Shown here: piece after piece, positions 1 to 10,673 of the stretch
How positions within the stretch are numbered: the stretch's first letter is position 1
Layout: every line of letters begins with the position of its first letter
Source of the DNA: Aeromonas encheleia
GTDB taxonomy: Bacteria; Pseudomonadota; Gammaproteobacteria; Enterobacterales; Aeromonadaceae
Assembly (NCBI RefSeq): GCF_900637545.1
Contig: NZ_LR134376.1
Location: 695,001-759,000 of the forward strand
Direction of reading: 5' to 3'
DNA: 64,000 nucleotides
Made by a program: the position numbers and the translations under genes
Notes under the pieces: generated by a model
Told to the model about the DNA's origin: nothing
Database searches by the model: none
The model's input: the letters and a program-made list of their open reading frames with translations, nothing else

Positions 1-1708
<1,708 letters not shown>

Positions 1709-1831
1709 TACAACACCCAAGAAGTGTTCTGGGCCTTGTAGCAGATGAAGAACTACTTACTTAATTCAGTGATAGTGACCAAGCTAAGCGCTTAGTCGTT
1801 ATTCACGTCAGCTTTCCGAGATTGAAGTTTT

Positions 1832-1948
1832 TGCCTGGCGGCCATAGCGCCGTGGAACCACCTGATCCCATGCCGAACTCAGAAGTGAAACGCGGTAGCG
1901 CCGATGGTAGTGTGGCATTCGCCATGCGAGAGTAGGACACTGCCAGGC
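1832..1948 (+). rRNA. rrf: 5S ribosomal RNA
   Basis: The sequence begins TGCCTGGCGGCCATAGCG and ends in the complementary TGCCAGGC, forming the terminal helix. The internal block CCTGATCCCATGCCGAACTCAG is typical of gammaproteobacterial 5S rRNA. It lies about 120 nt after the 23S end in the usual rrn order and is co-transcribed with it. Confidence 0.95.
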
Positions 1949-2044
1949 TCCCAATTAAACAACGACGTGCACATCACGACGTTGGCCGAGAGGATGACAC
2001 CTCGCTGAAACGGCAGACGATTTAGCAGAAGCTAGCCAAATTGC

Positions 2045-2121
2045 GGAGCGGTAGTTCAGTTGGTTAGAATACCGGCCTGTCACGCCGGGGGTCGCGGGTT
2101 CGAGTCCCGTCCGCTCCGCCA
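2045..2121 (+). tRNA. tRNA-Asp (GTC)
   Basis: A 77-nt cloverleaf with acceptor arms GGAGCGG and CCGCTCC, T-loop GGTTCGAGTCC, anticodon GTC in CCTGTCACG, and encoded CCA. It follows 5S rRNA directly, the usual position of a distal tRNA in an rrn operon, and is closed by the terminator just downstream. Confidence 0.96.
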
Positions 2122-2129
2122 ATATTAAG

Positions 2130-2158
2130 AAGCCCAGTCGAAAGACTGGGCTTTTTTT
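2130..2158 (+). terminator. rrn operon terminator
   Basis: An AGCCCAGTC/GACTGGGCT stem with an AAA-containing loop is followed by seven T residues. It lies 8 nt after the tRNA-Asp CCA end, so it should end the rRNA/tRNA transcript. Confidence 0.9.
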
Positions 2159-2465
2159 CATGTCTGCAATTTGCCAAATTCCCTCGATTTCACCTTCATA
2201 CAGCCTGGCTTGGCGGCCTTTTGCATTACCACCATGGTTCGCATCCCATCCCTATCCCATTCCTCTGTCAGCCTGGCTGAATTCAGCCCCTTCCAGATAC
2301 GCCACTAGCACGTCGCAGGGCGGTGGAGAGGTGGCTGGCAGGATGCATCGCCGTTCAAGGTTTACCTGATATGCGTAAAAGAGATAAGCAAAGCGCTATT
2401 TCTTTCTTCCTGGTATATGAAGGAGGAGGCATCCTGTACTCAACCCAACGATATGGAGTATCACC
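2159..2465. other. Intergenic region before sbp
   Basis: No credible gene is seen. The open frame in this stretch lacks a ribosome binding site and begins inside the rrn terminator. The stretch must hold the sbp promoter. An A/T-rich block (about 2370-2425) and the leader before the sbp start are the likely promoter zone. CysB-type activation is expected from the gene's role, but no operator could be assigned. Confidence 0.4.
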
Positions 2466-3467
2466 ATGAAACTGCGAATGACCGCCCTGACCCTGTTATC
2501 CCTGCTGGCACTCGGCCAGGCCAATGCCGCCGAGATCCGTCTGCTCAACGTCTCCTACGATCCGACCCGCGAGTTGTTCCAGGCATATAACGGCGCCTTC
2601 GCCAAGGAGTGGAAGGCCAAGACTGGCGATGATGTGGTGGTTAGCCAGTCGCACGGTGGCTCCGGCAAGCAGGCTCGCGCCGTGGTAGATGGACTGGAGG
2701 CCGATGTGGTGTCGCTGGCGCTGGCCTATGACGTCGATGCCGTGGCCAAGGCGGGTCTCACCGCCGCGGACTGGGAGAGCCGCCAAGCCAACAATGCGTC
2801 CCCCTATACCTCCACCATCGTCTTCCTGGTGCGCAAGGGCAATCCCAAGCAGATCAAGGACTGGGATGATCTGGTGCGCAAGGATGTGTCCATCGTGACC
2901 CCCAACCCCAAGACCTCCGGCGGGGCGCGCTGGAACTATCTGGCGGCCTGGGGCTATGCCCTGAAGAAGAGCGGCACTGAGGAGGGGGCCAAGCAGTTCG
3001 TCGGCGATCTGTTCAAGAACGTGAAGGTGCTGGATTCTGGCGCTCGTGGCGCGACCACCAGCTTCATCGAGCGTGGCCTCGGCGACGTCTTGCTGGCTTG
3101 GGAAAACGAGGCCCTGTTGGTGCTGGGGCAGCCAGGTACCAGTGACAAGTTTGAACTCGTGGTGCCGTCTGTCTCCATCCTGGCAGAACCGCCGGTCGCT
3201 GTGGTGGACAAGGTCGCCAAGAAACACGGCACCGAAGTCGTCGCCAAGGCCTATCTCGACTACCTCTACTCCGATGAGGGTCAGCGCATCATCGCCAAGT
3301 ATCACTATCGTCCCAGCAACCCGGCGATCCTAAAGGAGACCTCGGCTCAGTTCCCCACGCTGACTCTCTTCACCGTCAAGGATCTGGAAGGGGATTGGGA
3401 CAAGGCGCAGAAGAAGCACTTCGCCCAGGGCGGACTGTTTGACCAGATCTACCAACCGGGCAGCTAA
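2466..3467 (+). CDS. sbp: Sulfate-binding periplasmic protein
   Basis: This is the solute-binding subunit of the sulfate/thiosulfate ABC importer. The 333-residue product has a signal peptide at about 1-21 (cut after QANA). The mature protein begins with the family pattern [17 protein letters not shown] and carries the ligand-loop block [14 protein letters not shown] at about 60-73. Length matches Sbp/CysP. The ATG at 2466 is kept because it opens the signal peptide. It lies upstream of a small hydrolase gene and cysTWA, so it should feed the CysTWA channel, although a strong terminator separates it from cysT. Sbp and CysP paralogues cannot be told apart confidently by eye; Sbp is favoured by the DPTRELF and GGSGKQ motifs. 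Confidence 0.93.
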   Translation: MKLRMTALTLLSLLALGQANAAEIRLLNVSYDPTRELFQAYNGAFAKEWKAKTGDDVVVSQSHGGSGKQARAVVDGLEADVVSLALAYDVDAVAKAGLTAADWESRQANNASPYTSTIVFLVRKGNPKQIKDWDDLVRKDVSIVTPNPKTSGGARWNYLAAWGYALKKSGTEEGAKQFVGDLFKNVKVLDSGARGATTSFIERGLGDVLLAWENEALLVLGQPGTSDKFELVVPSVSILAEPPVAVVDKVAKKHGTEVVAKAYLDYLYSDEGQRIIAKYHYRPSNPAILKETSAQFPTLTLFTVKDLEGDWDKAQKKHFAQGGLFDQIYQPGS

Positions 3468-3503
3468 GCCACGCTGGCCCCTGTGCCAGCAGATAGGAGC
3501 ACC

Positions 3504-4082
3504 ATGATGAACAAGATCCTTCTGGTTCCCGGTCTGCACAACAGTGGGCCGGATCACTGGCAGAGCCGCTGGCATCAGCACTTCCCCCACTGGCAGCGGA
3601 TGGTCGGTCTGCCATGGGACAAGCCGGACCTCACCGTCTGGAGCGCCAAACTGGCGAGTAAACTCAGGAGCCGGCGCAGTCAGGTTCACTTGGTGGCGCA
3701 CTCCTTCGGGGCACTGACGGCCATCGCCGCCGCCAGGCTGCAACCGGAGAAGGTCGCCTCGATCCTGATAGTGGCGCCTGCGGATCCGGCTCGCTTCGGC
3801 ATCCCGGACGAGGCACTGGCAGGCTCCGTCAAGGTCTCCGCCCAGCTCATCGCCAGCCGCAACGATCCCTGGATGACTTTCGAGCGGGCCGAGTACTGGA
3901 GCCGCCAGTGGCAGGTGCCGCTGTTCGATGCCGGCGAGGTGGGCCATATCAATGCCCAGTCCGGCCATGGGGAGTGGGGCCAGGGGCTCAATCTGCTGGG
4001 TACCCTCTATCGCCGGGCCGAGATGGTGGTCGAGCCGGTCCCGACGGAATGGGGCAAGCGGGCGGCCCTCAGTTTTCGTTAA
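3504..4082 (+). CDS. RBBP9/YdeN-family serine hydrolase
   Basis: A compact alpha/beta hydrolase of 192 residues. It opens KILLVPGLHNSGPDHWQSRW, the RBBP9/YdeN N-terminal signature. The nucleophile elbow HSFGA places Ser at about residue 67; a probable acid follows in SRNDPWM and the catalytic His in GHINAQSGHG. The start at ATG 3504 (or 3507) is preferred over an upstream GTG because AGGAG lies 5 nt before it. It follows sbp by 36 nt and shares its transcript, ending at the hairpin near 4201. The substrate is unknown. Placement next to sulfate transport may hint at a sulfur-ester substrate, but that is conjecture. Confidence 0.82.
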   Translation: MMNKILLVPGLHNSGPDHWQSRWHQHFPHWQRMVGLPWDKPDLTVWSAKLASKLRSRRSQVHLVAHSFGALTAIAAARLQPEKVASILIVAPADPARFGIPDEALAGSVKVSAQLIASRNDPWMTFERAEYWSRQWQVPLFDAGEVGHINAQSGHGEWGQGLNLLGTLYRRAEMVVEPVPTEWGKRAALSFR

Positions 4083-4200
4083 CCTTTTCACCATCAGACA
4101 GGGCAAGGGGGCTCACCGCCATCAGATCATTCGTCATATCCGTCAGCGTGCGCTCGTCGCGCTGACCTCAGGTTTCAAGGTTTCACGGCTCCGTTTGGTT

Positions 4201-4236
4201 AGGTCTTTTATTTATATAAAAGACCTTTTTTATTTT
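4201..4236 (+). terminator. Terminator after sbp-hydrolase
   Basis: A perfect stem AGGTCTTTTA/TAAAAGACCT with a six-base loop runs into a T-rich tract. It splits sbp-hydrolase from cysTWA, so cysTWA must have its own promoter or depend on readthrough. Confidence 0.85.
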
Positions 4237-4371
4237 TACTGGGCTAAAAGCCCTGTTCCGCCGTCGTTAGACAAAAAAGTGATTAGCAAAGGCGTTATTG
4301 GTGTTTGTTGCCCCTGGCAGGAGTGAGCAGAATCGCTATATCGAAAGATGTTTATAACAAATGGATGTGTT

Positions 4372-5211
4372 ATGCGATTAAGTTCTTATTCCGTCCTGCC
4401 AGGCCTGGGCCCGACGCTGGGCTTCAGCCTGCTCTACCTGAGCATACTGGTGCTGCTGCCACTCTCGGCGCTGGTGCTGTTTGCGGTGAACCACCTGAGC
4501 GCCGCCGAGTTCTGGCAGGTTATCGGCTCTCCCCGGGTACTCGCCTCCTTTAGGCTCAGCTTCGGGGCGGCCTTCATCGCGGCCCTGCTCAACAGCCTGT
4601 TCGGCCTGATCCTGGCCTGGGTGCTGGTGCGTTACACCTTCCCCGGCCGTCGCCTAGTGGATGCGCTGATCGACCTGCCGTTCGCCATGCCCACCGCGGT
4701 GTCCGGTATCGCCCTGTGCGCCATCTTCGCCCCCAACGGCTGGATCGGCCAGTGGGTTGCCCCCTTTGGCATCGAGCTCGCCTACAACCCAATCGGGGTG
4801 GTGATCGCACTCACCTTCATCGGTCTGCCCTTCGTGGTGCGCACCCTGCAACCCGTGCTGCGGGAGGCCGAGAGCGAGCAGGAGGAGGCCGCCGCCAGCC
4901 TGGGTGCCAACCGCTGGCAGACCTTCGCCCGGGTGCTCTGGCCTACTCTGATCCCGGCGCTGCTCACCGGCTTCGCGCTGGCGTTTGCCCGCGGGGTGGG
5001 GGAGTACGGCTCCGTCATCTTCATCGCTGGCAACCTGCCCATGGTGTCCGAGATAGCGCCCCTGATGATCATGAGCCACCTGGAGGAGTACGACTACGCA
5101 GGTGCTTCCGCCATCGCCGCCGTCATGCTGCTCATCTCCTTCATCCTGTTATTGCTGATCAACAAGTTGCAAGCCTGGAGCTGGGCCCGCATCGGAGGGA
5201 GCCGGATATGA
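4372..5211 (+). CDS. cysT: Sulfate/thiosulfate ABC permease CysT
   Basis: An inner-membrane permease subunit of the sulfate importer. The product (279 residues from this start) has about six hydrophobic segments. The binding-protein-dependent transport loop [19 protein letters not shown] sits at about 180-200, and the stretch [26 protein letters not shown] is typical of CysT/CysU. An in-frame ATG at 4348 would add eight residues; the internal ATG is preferred because GGA precedes it and it aligns better with family length, but the choice is uncertain. The stop overlaps the cysW start (ATGA), so translation is probably coupled. Confidence 0.93.
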   Translation: MRLSSYSVLPGLGPTLGFSLLYLSILVLLPLSALVLFAVNHLSAAEFWQVIGSPRVLASFRLSFGAAFIAALLNSLFGLILAWVLVRYTFPGRRLVDALIDLPFAMPTAVSGIALCAIFAPNGWIGQWVAPFGIELAYNPIGVVIALTFIGLPFVVRTLQPVLREAESEQEEAAASLGANRWQTFARVLWPTLIPALLTGFALAFARGVGEYGSVIFIAGNLPMVSEIAPLMIMSHLEEYDYAGASAIAAVMLLISFILLLLINKLQAWSWARIGGSRI

Positions 5212-6095
5212 ACACCTCGACCATTACCCTGGACACCGTTATCCAGACGAGTGCGGCGGAGCGACATCAGGCCGTCACCCGCGAGCCGGTCTGGGTCAAG
5301 TGGCTGCTGATTGTACTCGGACTTGGCTGGTTCGCCGCGCTCTTGCTGTTGCCGCTGGCGACCGTCTTCATCCAGGCATTGTCACCGGGATTGGTCTTCT
5401 TCTGGCACGCCATCAGCGAGCCGGATGCCCTGAGCGCGCTCGGGCTCACCGCCCTGGTGACCCTCTGCTCGGTGCCGCTCAATCTGCTGTTCGGGCTCGC
5501 CGCCGCCTGGGCAATCGCCCGTTTTCGCTTCCCGGGCCGACAATTGCTCATCACCATCATCGATCTGCCGTTCTCGGTCTCGCCGGTGATAGCGGGGCTG
5601 ATGTTCGTGCTGATGTTCGGCAGCCGCGGCTGGTTTGGCGACTGGCTCAGCGAGCACGACATCAAGATCATCTTCGCCACCCCGGGGATCATCCTGGCGA
5701 CCACCTTCATCACTGTGCCCTTCGTGGTGCGCGAGCTGCTGCCGCAGATGGAGGCCCGCGGGCCGGAAGAGGAGGAGGCTGCCATCATGCTGGGGGCGAG
5801 CGGCCTGCAGATGTTCTGGCGGGTGACCCTGCCCGGCATTCGCTGGAGCCTGATGTATGGGGTGCTGCTCTGCACCGCCAGGGCTGTGGGGGAATTTGGT
5901 GCCGTCTCAGTGGTGTCGGGCCACATTCGCGGCCAGACCAACACCCTGCCGCTGCACATCGAGATCCTCTACAACGAGTACCAGACCGGCGCCGCCTTCG
6001 CGGTGGCCAGCCTGTTGGCCCTGTTCGGGATCTTCACCCTGCTGGGGGAGACCCTGTTGGCCAGGTTGCGTGGTCAGCCCACCAAATCCCATTGA
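5208..6095 (+). CDS. cysW: Sulfate/thiosulfate ABC permease CysW
   Basis: The second channel subunit, 295 residues with about six membrane segments and the coupling loop [20 protein letters not shown]. The paired prolines and [15 protein letters not shown] are typical of CysW. GGAGG lies about 10 nt upstream of the ATG, inside the end of cysT. It forms the heterodimeric pore with CysT and pairs with CysA on the cytoplasmic side. The N-terminal 35 residues are polar and variable, as in other CysW proteins. Confidence 0.94.
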   Translation: MNTSTITLDTVIQTSAAERHQAVTREPVWVKWLLIVLGLGWFAALLLLPLATVFIQALSPGLVFFWHAISEPDALSALGLTALVTLCSVPLNLLFGLAAAWAIARFRFPGRQLLITIIDLPFSVSPVIAGLMFVLMFGSRGWFGDWLSEHDIKIIFATPGIILATTFITVPFVVRELLPQMEARGPEEEEAAIMLGASGLQMFWRVTLPGIRWSLMYGVLLCTARAVGEFGAVSVVSGHIRGQTNTLPLHIEILYNEYQTGAAFAVASLLALFGIFTLLGETLLARLRGQPTKSH

Positions 6096-6192
6096 TATGG
6101 ATTCGGGGATTATTGCGCGAGTGGCTCGGCGGAGTGCTCAGCCCAACCCAATCCATCACTGATTTCGATTTAACGGTTTACGAGAGGCAGCC

Positions 6193-7260
6193 ATGAGCAT
6201 TCAGGTCCAAGGACTCAACAAGCACTTCAACCAATATGCGGCCCTGGCCGACATCAACCTCGACTTTCACGACGGTGAACTGGTGGCGCTGCTGGGGCCG
6301 TCCGGCTGCGGCAAGACCACGCTGCTGCGCATCATCGCCGGGCTGGAGCAGGCTGACAGCGGCAACGTCATCATCCGGGGGGAGGATGCCTCGGCCCTCC
6401 ATGTGCGCGAGCGCAACGTCGGCTTCGTGTTTCAGCACTATGCGCTGTTCCGTCACATGACGGTGTTCGAGAACGTGGCGTTCGGCCTGCGGGTCAAGCC
6501 GAGGAGCGAGCGCCCGAGCGAGGCTGCCATCCGCAGCCGGGTCAAGGAGCTGCTGGATCTGGTCCAGCTCAGCCACGTGGCCGACCGTTATCCGACCCAG
6601 CTCTCCGGTGGCCAGCGCCAGCGGGTCGCCCTGGCCCGCGCCCTGGCGGTGCAGCCCAAGGTGCTGCTGCTGGATGAGCCGTTCGGCGCCCTCGACGCCC
6701 AGGTGCGCAAGGAGTTGCGCCGCTGGCTGCGGGAACTGCACGACGAGCTGCACGTCACCAGCCTGTTCGTGACCCACGATCAGGAGGAGGCGCTGGAGGT
6801 GGCGGATCGCGTCGTCTTGATGAACGCCGGCCGAGTCGAGCAGATCGGCACCCCGGCCGAGGTCTATGACCAGCCCGCCAGCTCCTTCGTACACAGCTTC
6901 CTCGGCAGCGTGAATCTGTTCCGCGGCCGGGTGGCGGAGCAGGGGCTCGGCATCGGCGAACAGCGGCTGGGGGGATCCGCCATCTCCCATCTGGCCCAGG
7001 GCAGTGCCGCCATCGCCTATGTGCGACCCCACGAGCTGGAGATCCTGCCCGCTGATGCGCCCGGTGGCATCAGTGCCACCATCACCCGCCTGCTGCCCAT
7101 GGGGCCGCGGATCCGGGTCGAGCTGCGCGGCACCGGGGATACCCAGGGGGCGCATTTCGAGGCCGAGCTGAGCAAGGAGGCCGCCCGGGCCTTCGCGCCG
7201 GGGCAGGGGGTGCGCCTGGTGGCCAAGCAGGCGCAGCTCTATCCGGACTATCAGATCTGA
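6193..7260 (+). CDS. cysA: Sulfate/thiosulfate ABC ATPase CysA
   Basis: The ATPase of the importer, 355 residues. Walker [10 protein letters not shown] lies at residues 35-43, the signature [15 protein letters not shown] at about 138-152, Walker [12 protein letters not shown] shortly after, and the H-loop in [10 protein letters not shown]-terminal TOBE-like domain follows (about 240-355). The start is supported by GAGAGGCAGCC upstream. It is third in cysT-cysW-cysA. The last codons (DYQI, stop) run directly into a 60-bp tandem repeat whose unit resembles the cysA 3' end. Confidence 0.96.
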   Translation: MSIQVQGLNKHFNQYAALADINLDFHDGELVALLGPSGCGKTTLLRIIAGLEQADSGNVIIRGEDASALHVRERNVGFVFQHYALFRHMTVFENVAFGLRVKPRSERPSEAAIRSRVKELLDLVQLSHVADRYPTQLSGGQRQRVALARALAVQPKVLLLDEPFGALDAQVRKELRRWLRELHDELHVTSLFVTHDQEEALEVADRVVLMNAGRVEQIGTPAEVYDQPASSFVHSFLGSVNLFRGRVAEQGLGIGEQRLGGSAISHLAQGSAAIAYVRPHELEILPADAPGGISATITRLLPMGPRIRVELRGTGDTQGAHFEAELSKEAARAFAPGQGVRLVAKQAQLYPDYQI

Positions 7261-7514
7261 TGGAGCGGACTCCGTTCATGGCTGTTAAGGCTCGGCTCTA
7301 TCCCAAATCATCAGATCTGATGGAGCGGACTCCGTTCATGGCTGTTAAGGCTCGGCTCTATCCCAAATCATCAGATCTGATGGAGCGGACTCCGTTCGTG
7401 GCTGTTAAGGCTCGGCTCTATCCCAAATCATCAGATCTGAGGGAGCCGAATACGTGGTGGGGAGTCTTGGCTCTTATCCCCGGAAGAGCGGTGGCGGCTT
7501 GCCCGCGCCGGTGA
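7260..7514 (+). CDS. Repeat-encoded small ORF (doubtful)
   Basis: An 84-codon frame starts at an ATG overlapping the cysA stop (TGATG), the arrangement used for translational coupling. It runs through three 60-bp repeats, so the first 60 residues are three near-identical 20-residue units beginning MERTPF and ending SSDL, with a single M-to-V change. The tail is arginine-rich and unlike any family known to me. It may be a by-product of repeat expansion, since a 60-bp unit preserves frame automatically. No separate ribosome binding site was seen. Confidence 0.25.
   Translation: MERTPFMAVKARLYPKSSDLMERTPFMAVKARLYPKSSDLMERTPFVAVKARLYPKSSDLREPNTWWGVLALIPGRAVAACPRR
7261..7440 (+). repeat. 60-bp tandem repeat, three copies
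   Basis: Three head-to-tail 60-bp units begin at 7261, 7321 and 7381. Copies one and two are identical and copy three differs by one base (A to G in TTCATGG). A degraded fourth unit follows from 7441. Each unit ends TCAGATCTGA, also the last ten bases of cysA, and contains CGGCTCTATCCC, similar to CAGCTCTATCCG near the cysA end. The array therefore looks like amplification of a segment that includes a copy of the gene's 3' end. Confidence 0.95.
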
Positions 7515-7617
7515 CACAGTTTCAGGTTTGCGGCCCGGTATGAGCCCGGGCTGGCAATAAAACAAGAAAGCGGCGGCGGGGCAGACCCGACGACCGGTCA
7601 GCGCAGGAGGCGATGAC

Positions 7618-8565
7618 GTGAATTTTCAGCAACTACGCATTATCCGGGAGGCGGCGCGGCGGGACTACAACCTGACCGAGGTTGCCAACGCCCTGTTCAC
7701 CTCCCAGTCCGGGGTCAGCCGCCATATCCGCGAGCTGGAGGAGGAGCTTGGGCTGGAGCTGTTCATTCGCTACGGCAAGCGACTGCTCGGCATGACGGAG
7801 CCAGGCAAGGAACTGCTGGTGATCGCCGAGCGCATCCTCAACGACGCCAACAACATCCGCAAGTTGGCCAGCACCTTCGCCAACCGGGATTCGGGCCGGC
7901 TGTTGGTGGCGACCACGCACACCCAGGCGCGCTACGCCCTGCCGCGGGTGGTGAAGGCCTTTCGCGAGCAGTTCCCGCTGGTGCAGCTGGAACTGCGCCA
8001 GGGCGGGCCGGAAGAGATAGTGCGGCTGGTGCAGACCGGCGAGGTGGATATCGGCATCAGCAGCGAGCAGCTCGACAAGAGCGAAGGGGTGGTGGCCTTC
8101 CCCTACTACCGCTGGCATCACAACATAGTGGTGCCAGAGCAGCACCCCCTGACCGCCGAGCGGGAGCTGACCCTGGAGGCGCTGGCGAACTGGCCCATCA
8201 TCACCTACCAGGCCGGGCTGACCGGACGGGCGCGGGTGGATGAGGCCTTCGCCGAGGCGGGGATAGCGCCGCAGATCCTGCTGACCGCCCAGGACTCCGA
8301 CGTCATCAAGACCTATGTCGAGCTGGAGATGGGGGTCGGCATACTGGCGGACATGGCGTTCGACGCCCAGCGTGACAAGGGGCTGGTGCAGCTCGATGGC
8401 AGCCGGCTGTTCGCACCGCACACCGCCTGGATCGGGCTCAAGCAGGGGCAGTTCCAGCACAACTTCGCCTGGCAGTTCATCCAGCTCTGCAACCCGGAAC
8501 TGGCGCTGGCCGAGATCCAGGCCCGCGCCATGAGCCACGAGCCGGCCCTCGATTACCAGATCTGA
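7618..8565 (+). CDS. cysB: CysB-type LysR regulator
   Basis: A LysR-family transcription factor of 315 residues. The helix-turn-helix spans about 1-60 (NLTEVANALFTSQSGVSRHIRELEEELG), followed by the CysB/Cbl hallmark ATTHTQARYALP at about 99-110 at the start of the effector domain. CysB activates sulfur assimilation genes with N-acetylserine as inducer, so its place after cysTWA suggests local control. The GTG start is chosen because AGGAGG lies 7 nt upstream. It could be the paralogue Cbl. The last residues DYQI match the end of CysA. Confidence 0.9.
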   Translation: MNFQQLRIIREAARRDYNLTEVANALFTSQSGVSRHIRELEEELGLELFIRYGKRLLGMTEPGKELLVIAERILNDANNIRKLASTFANRDSGRLLVATTHTQARYALPRVVKAFREQFPLVQLELRQGGPEEIVRLVQTGEVDIGISSEQLDKSEGVVAFPYYRWHHNIVVPEQHPLTAERELTLEALANWPIITYQAGLTGRARVDEAFAEAGIAPQILLTAQDSDVIKTYVELEMGVGILADMAFDAQRDKGLVQLDGSRLFAPHTAWIGLKQGQFQHNFAWQFIQLCNPELALAEIQARAMSHEPALDYQI

Positions 8566-8586
8566 ATGGGCTGACATGCCATAAAC

Positions 8587-8616
8587 AAACAGGGAGCCAT
8601 CGGCTCCCTGTTTGCT
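8587..8616. terminator. Bidirectional terminator, cysB/gbpA
   Basis: The perfect stem AAACAGGGAGCC/GGCTCCCTGTTT lies between the convergent cysB and gbpA genes. A/T flanks on both sides allow termination in either direction. Confidence 0.85.
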
Positions 8617-8632
8617 TATCTGTCGACGCGCG

Positions 8633-10057
8633 TTATTTCAGTTCGGTCCAGGCATCCTGCCAGTTGCTGCCCACGCCGGGCTCATACTGGGTCGCCGAGC
8701 TGGACCAGATAGTGCACCAGCCGCTGTAGGGGTAGGGCTTGCACTGATACACCTTGCCGTTCTTGGGCTGCAGCACCTTGGTGCCTGCGGTGTAGGACTT
8801 CAGGCCCTCCGGGAAGCTGAACTGGTAGTCACCGCCGCTGGCCGGATCCTTGAGCATCAGATCCAGGGTCTGCTGCAGCGGCTCGCCACCCGCCTTGGGC
8901 TTGCCCTCGATCACCAGCTGATGGTGACCCGCGCTCAGGCCGCTCACCGGCATGGTGAAGCTCTGGCTGCTGTCCTTGATGTCGGCGCCGGTCTGGCCCT
9001 TGGCGACACCGCCATGGTCATACAGGGTATTGGTGACGGCGAGGTCCCCTTGCGCCGTGACGGTGAAGGCCAGGGTGACGCTGCCGTTGTCGAGCAGGTA
9101 CTCGCTCTCCAGACCGCTCACGTTGATGTCGTTGCCCACCGGCGGTTGTTGCTGTTCGAGCTGGATCTCGACCCGTTGCAGGTTGCTGCCCGCCTTCAGG
9201 TAGATGGGGTTCTGGCCGTAGACCGGGTTGAACTGGCCGTCGCCACCCTGCTGACCGGCACGGATCTGGCTCTGCTCGGCGTTGATCTTGCCCGCCAGAT
9301 CGTGAGCCCAGTTGTTCTTCTGGCCCTGCTCGGCGTTGGCGATGGTCAGCACCGTCTGCAGATCGGTGCGCTCGCCGCTGGCGTCGAACACCCGGGTCCT
9401 GGCCTTGTCGCCGGCCGCGAGATCGGTGGAGGGGTAGATGGTCCCGCCCTGGCTCCAGCTCAGCGGGGGCTGGGTGCCGCCTTCGAAGCGGGCGTCGATC
9501 AGGTTGTAGAAGCTGTTGGCGGTATCGCCCACTTCCCACACCCCGAGAATGACCTGGTAGCCGGTGCGTGCCGGCAGGGTGCACTGGTGGGTGACCTGCT
9601 TGGGCGGCTGCACCATGTTGCCTTCGATCACGCAGAATGGATTGAGATCGAAGGAGTCGCGGGTCAGCGGCTGGTTCGGGTTCCACTCCTGCTTGGTGAG
9701 GTAGTAGCGCCAGTTGCGGGTCACGTGGTTGGCGGTGAAGCTCCAGCTGATAGCGAAGGGCCCGGCCTGCACCTCGCGCTTGGTCCAGCGATCGCTGGTC
9801 TGGGCATTGAGCTCACCGAATTGCGGGTGGCCGGCCGAGGCGATCTGGCCGTCGGCGGGGCCGCCGTTGGGGAAGCCGGACGGTGCCTCCAGGCTCTGGG
9901 GCTCCCACTGGATGGCGCCACACTGGCTGTTGCCGCCGGTCTTGCACAGATAGTTGCGACCCTCCGGCTGGTTGATATAGCCGTGGGCGAGTGCGCCGCC
10001 ACTGGCCAGCAACGCCAGCGCCGCGGCCACATGATTGAGTTGAATTTTTGCTGCCAT
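8633..10057 (-). CDS. gbpA: GbpA-type chitin-binding LPMO adhesin
   Basis: A secreted N-acetylglucosamine-binding protein and lytic polysaccharide monooxygenase of 474 residues. The signal peptide ends ALA at 24, leaving His25 as the mature N-terminal copper ligand (HGYINQPEGR). The second histidine lies in SFTANHVTRNWRYY. The AA10 domain spans about 25-205, two GbpA middle domains follow, and a CBM5/12-like chitin-binding domain with KVYQCKPYPYSGWC closes the protein. AGAGGAAT precedes this ATG; longer in-frame starts lack a site and would spoil the signal peptide. In Vibrio cholerae GbpA mediates attachment to chitin and mucin. A c-di-GMP riboswitch lies in the 5' leader. Confidence 0.95.
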   Translation of the reverse strand: MAAKIQLNHVAAALALLASGGALAHGYINQPEGRNYLCKTGGNSQCGAIQWEPQSLEAPSGFPNGGPADGQIASAGHPQFGELNAQTSDRWTKREVQAGPFAISWSFTANHVTRNWRYYLTKQEWNPNQPLTRDSFDLNPFCVIEGNMVQPPKQVTHQCTLPARTGYQVILGVWEVGDTANSFYNLIDARFEGGTQPPLSWSQGGTIYPSTDLAAGDKARTRVFDASGERTDLQTVLTIANAEQGQKNNWAHDLAGKINAEQSQIRAGQQGGDGQFNPVYGQNPIYLKAGSNLQRVEIQLEQQQPPVGNDINVSGLESEYLLDNGSVTLAFTVTAQGDLAVTNTLYDHGGVAKGQTGADIKDSSQSFTMPVSGLSAGHHQLVIEGKPKAGGEPLQQTLDLMLKDPASGGDYQFSFPEGLKSYTAGTKVLQPKNGKVYQCKPYPYSGWCTIWSSSATQYEPGVGSNWQDAWTELK

Positions 10058-10119
10058 ACATTCCTCTGTTCGGTGATGTGGGCAGTCAAGTTGGCAGGGG
10101 AAATCCCCGATACACACCT

Positions 10120-10205
10120 GGGTGTGGCAACCCCGCTATCCTGGACGACATGTCTTTAGACCGGAGGCTTTGCGTCCTGGCCTTTCAACCAGTTTGCCAA
10201 ATGAC
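10120..10205 (-). promoter_or_regulatory. Cyclic-di-GMP-I (GEMM-I) riboswitch
   Basis: Read on the minus strand, the gbpA leader has TTGGCAAACTGGTTGAAAGG, then GGACGCAAAGCCTCCGG, CTAAAG, and finally ATAGCGGGGTTGCCA. These match the conserved GEMM-I blocks: the GAAA tetraloop of P2, the GACGCAAAGCCTCCGG core, and the P3/P1 closing strand with AGCGGGGTT. TGGCAA and TTGCCA pair to form P1 (10199 to 10125). It lies about 65 nt before the gbpA start. The equivalent Vibrio cholerae leader (Vc1) controls gbpA. A GGGGATTTCCCC hairpin downstream could be part of the expression platform. Confidence 0.93.
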
Positions 10206-10673
10206 TACATAAATGGTCATGGTGTCGCGTTTGAAGACGACGACATCATCATGACTTATTTTGATTAAATTATTAAGTGTAAATCTTTACGGTTCGACTC
10301 ATCGGAGTAGTGCCATTACTTAACTTTCTGTTTTTGCATGGGTATTCCCCTGGTCATGTTCACTGCCCCGGATTGTTGTTCTGATTAATATTCAGATTTC
10401 ACGCATCTTATGCCGAGGCGGCATCCCCTTGCCGACCCTGGACTCCATGGCAGGGGAGGGATCCTGGATCGAGGTGGATCCTTTATGGCTCAGCCGGCTG
10501 CCCAGGATCGCGGGATGTCCGCTCATTGCCCCCATGAGCAGCAGACAGACAGGCCCACTTTTGATAGCGTGGTGACGCGCATCCCGGCGCACGTTTGTCC
10601 CGGCCCCGACCGGGGAGGGACACCACCAAAAAGGAACGGATGGCCAGGCGCCACCGATAACAAGAGGGAATTT
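10206..10673. other. Divergent intergenic region gbpA / M3 peptidase
   Basis: The stretch holds the gbpA promoter (expected on the minus strand in the A/T-rich block 10240-10300) and the leader of the peptidase gene. A GC-rich inverted segment (CCCGGCCCC...CGGGG) lies near 10600. An open frame extends the peptidase upstream but lacks a binding site and family-like residues, so it is not taken as coding. Confidence 0.4.

Noticed and set aside
2160..2369. A 69-codon frame after tRNA-Asp
   Set aside because: It begins within the rrn terminator, lacks a ribosome binding site and shows no protein-like composition.
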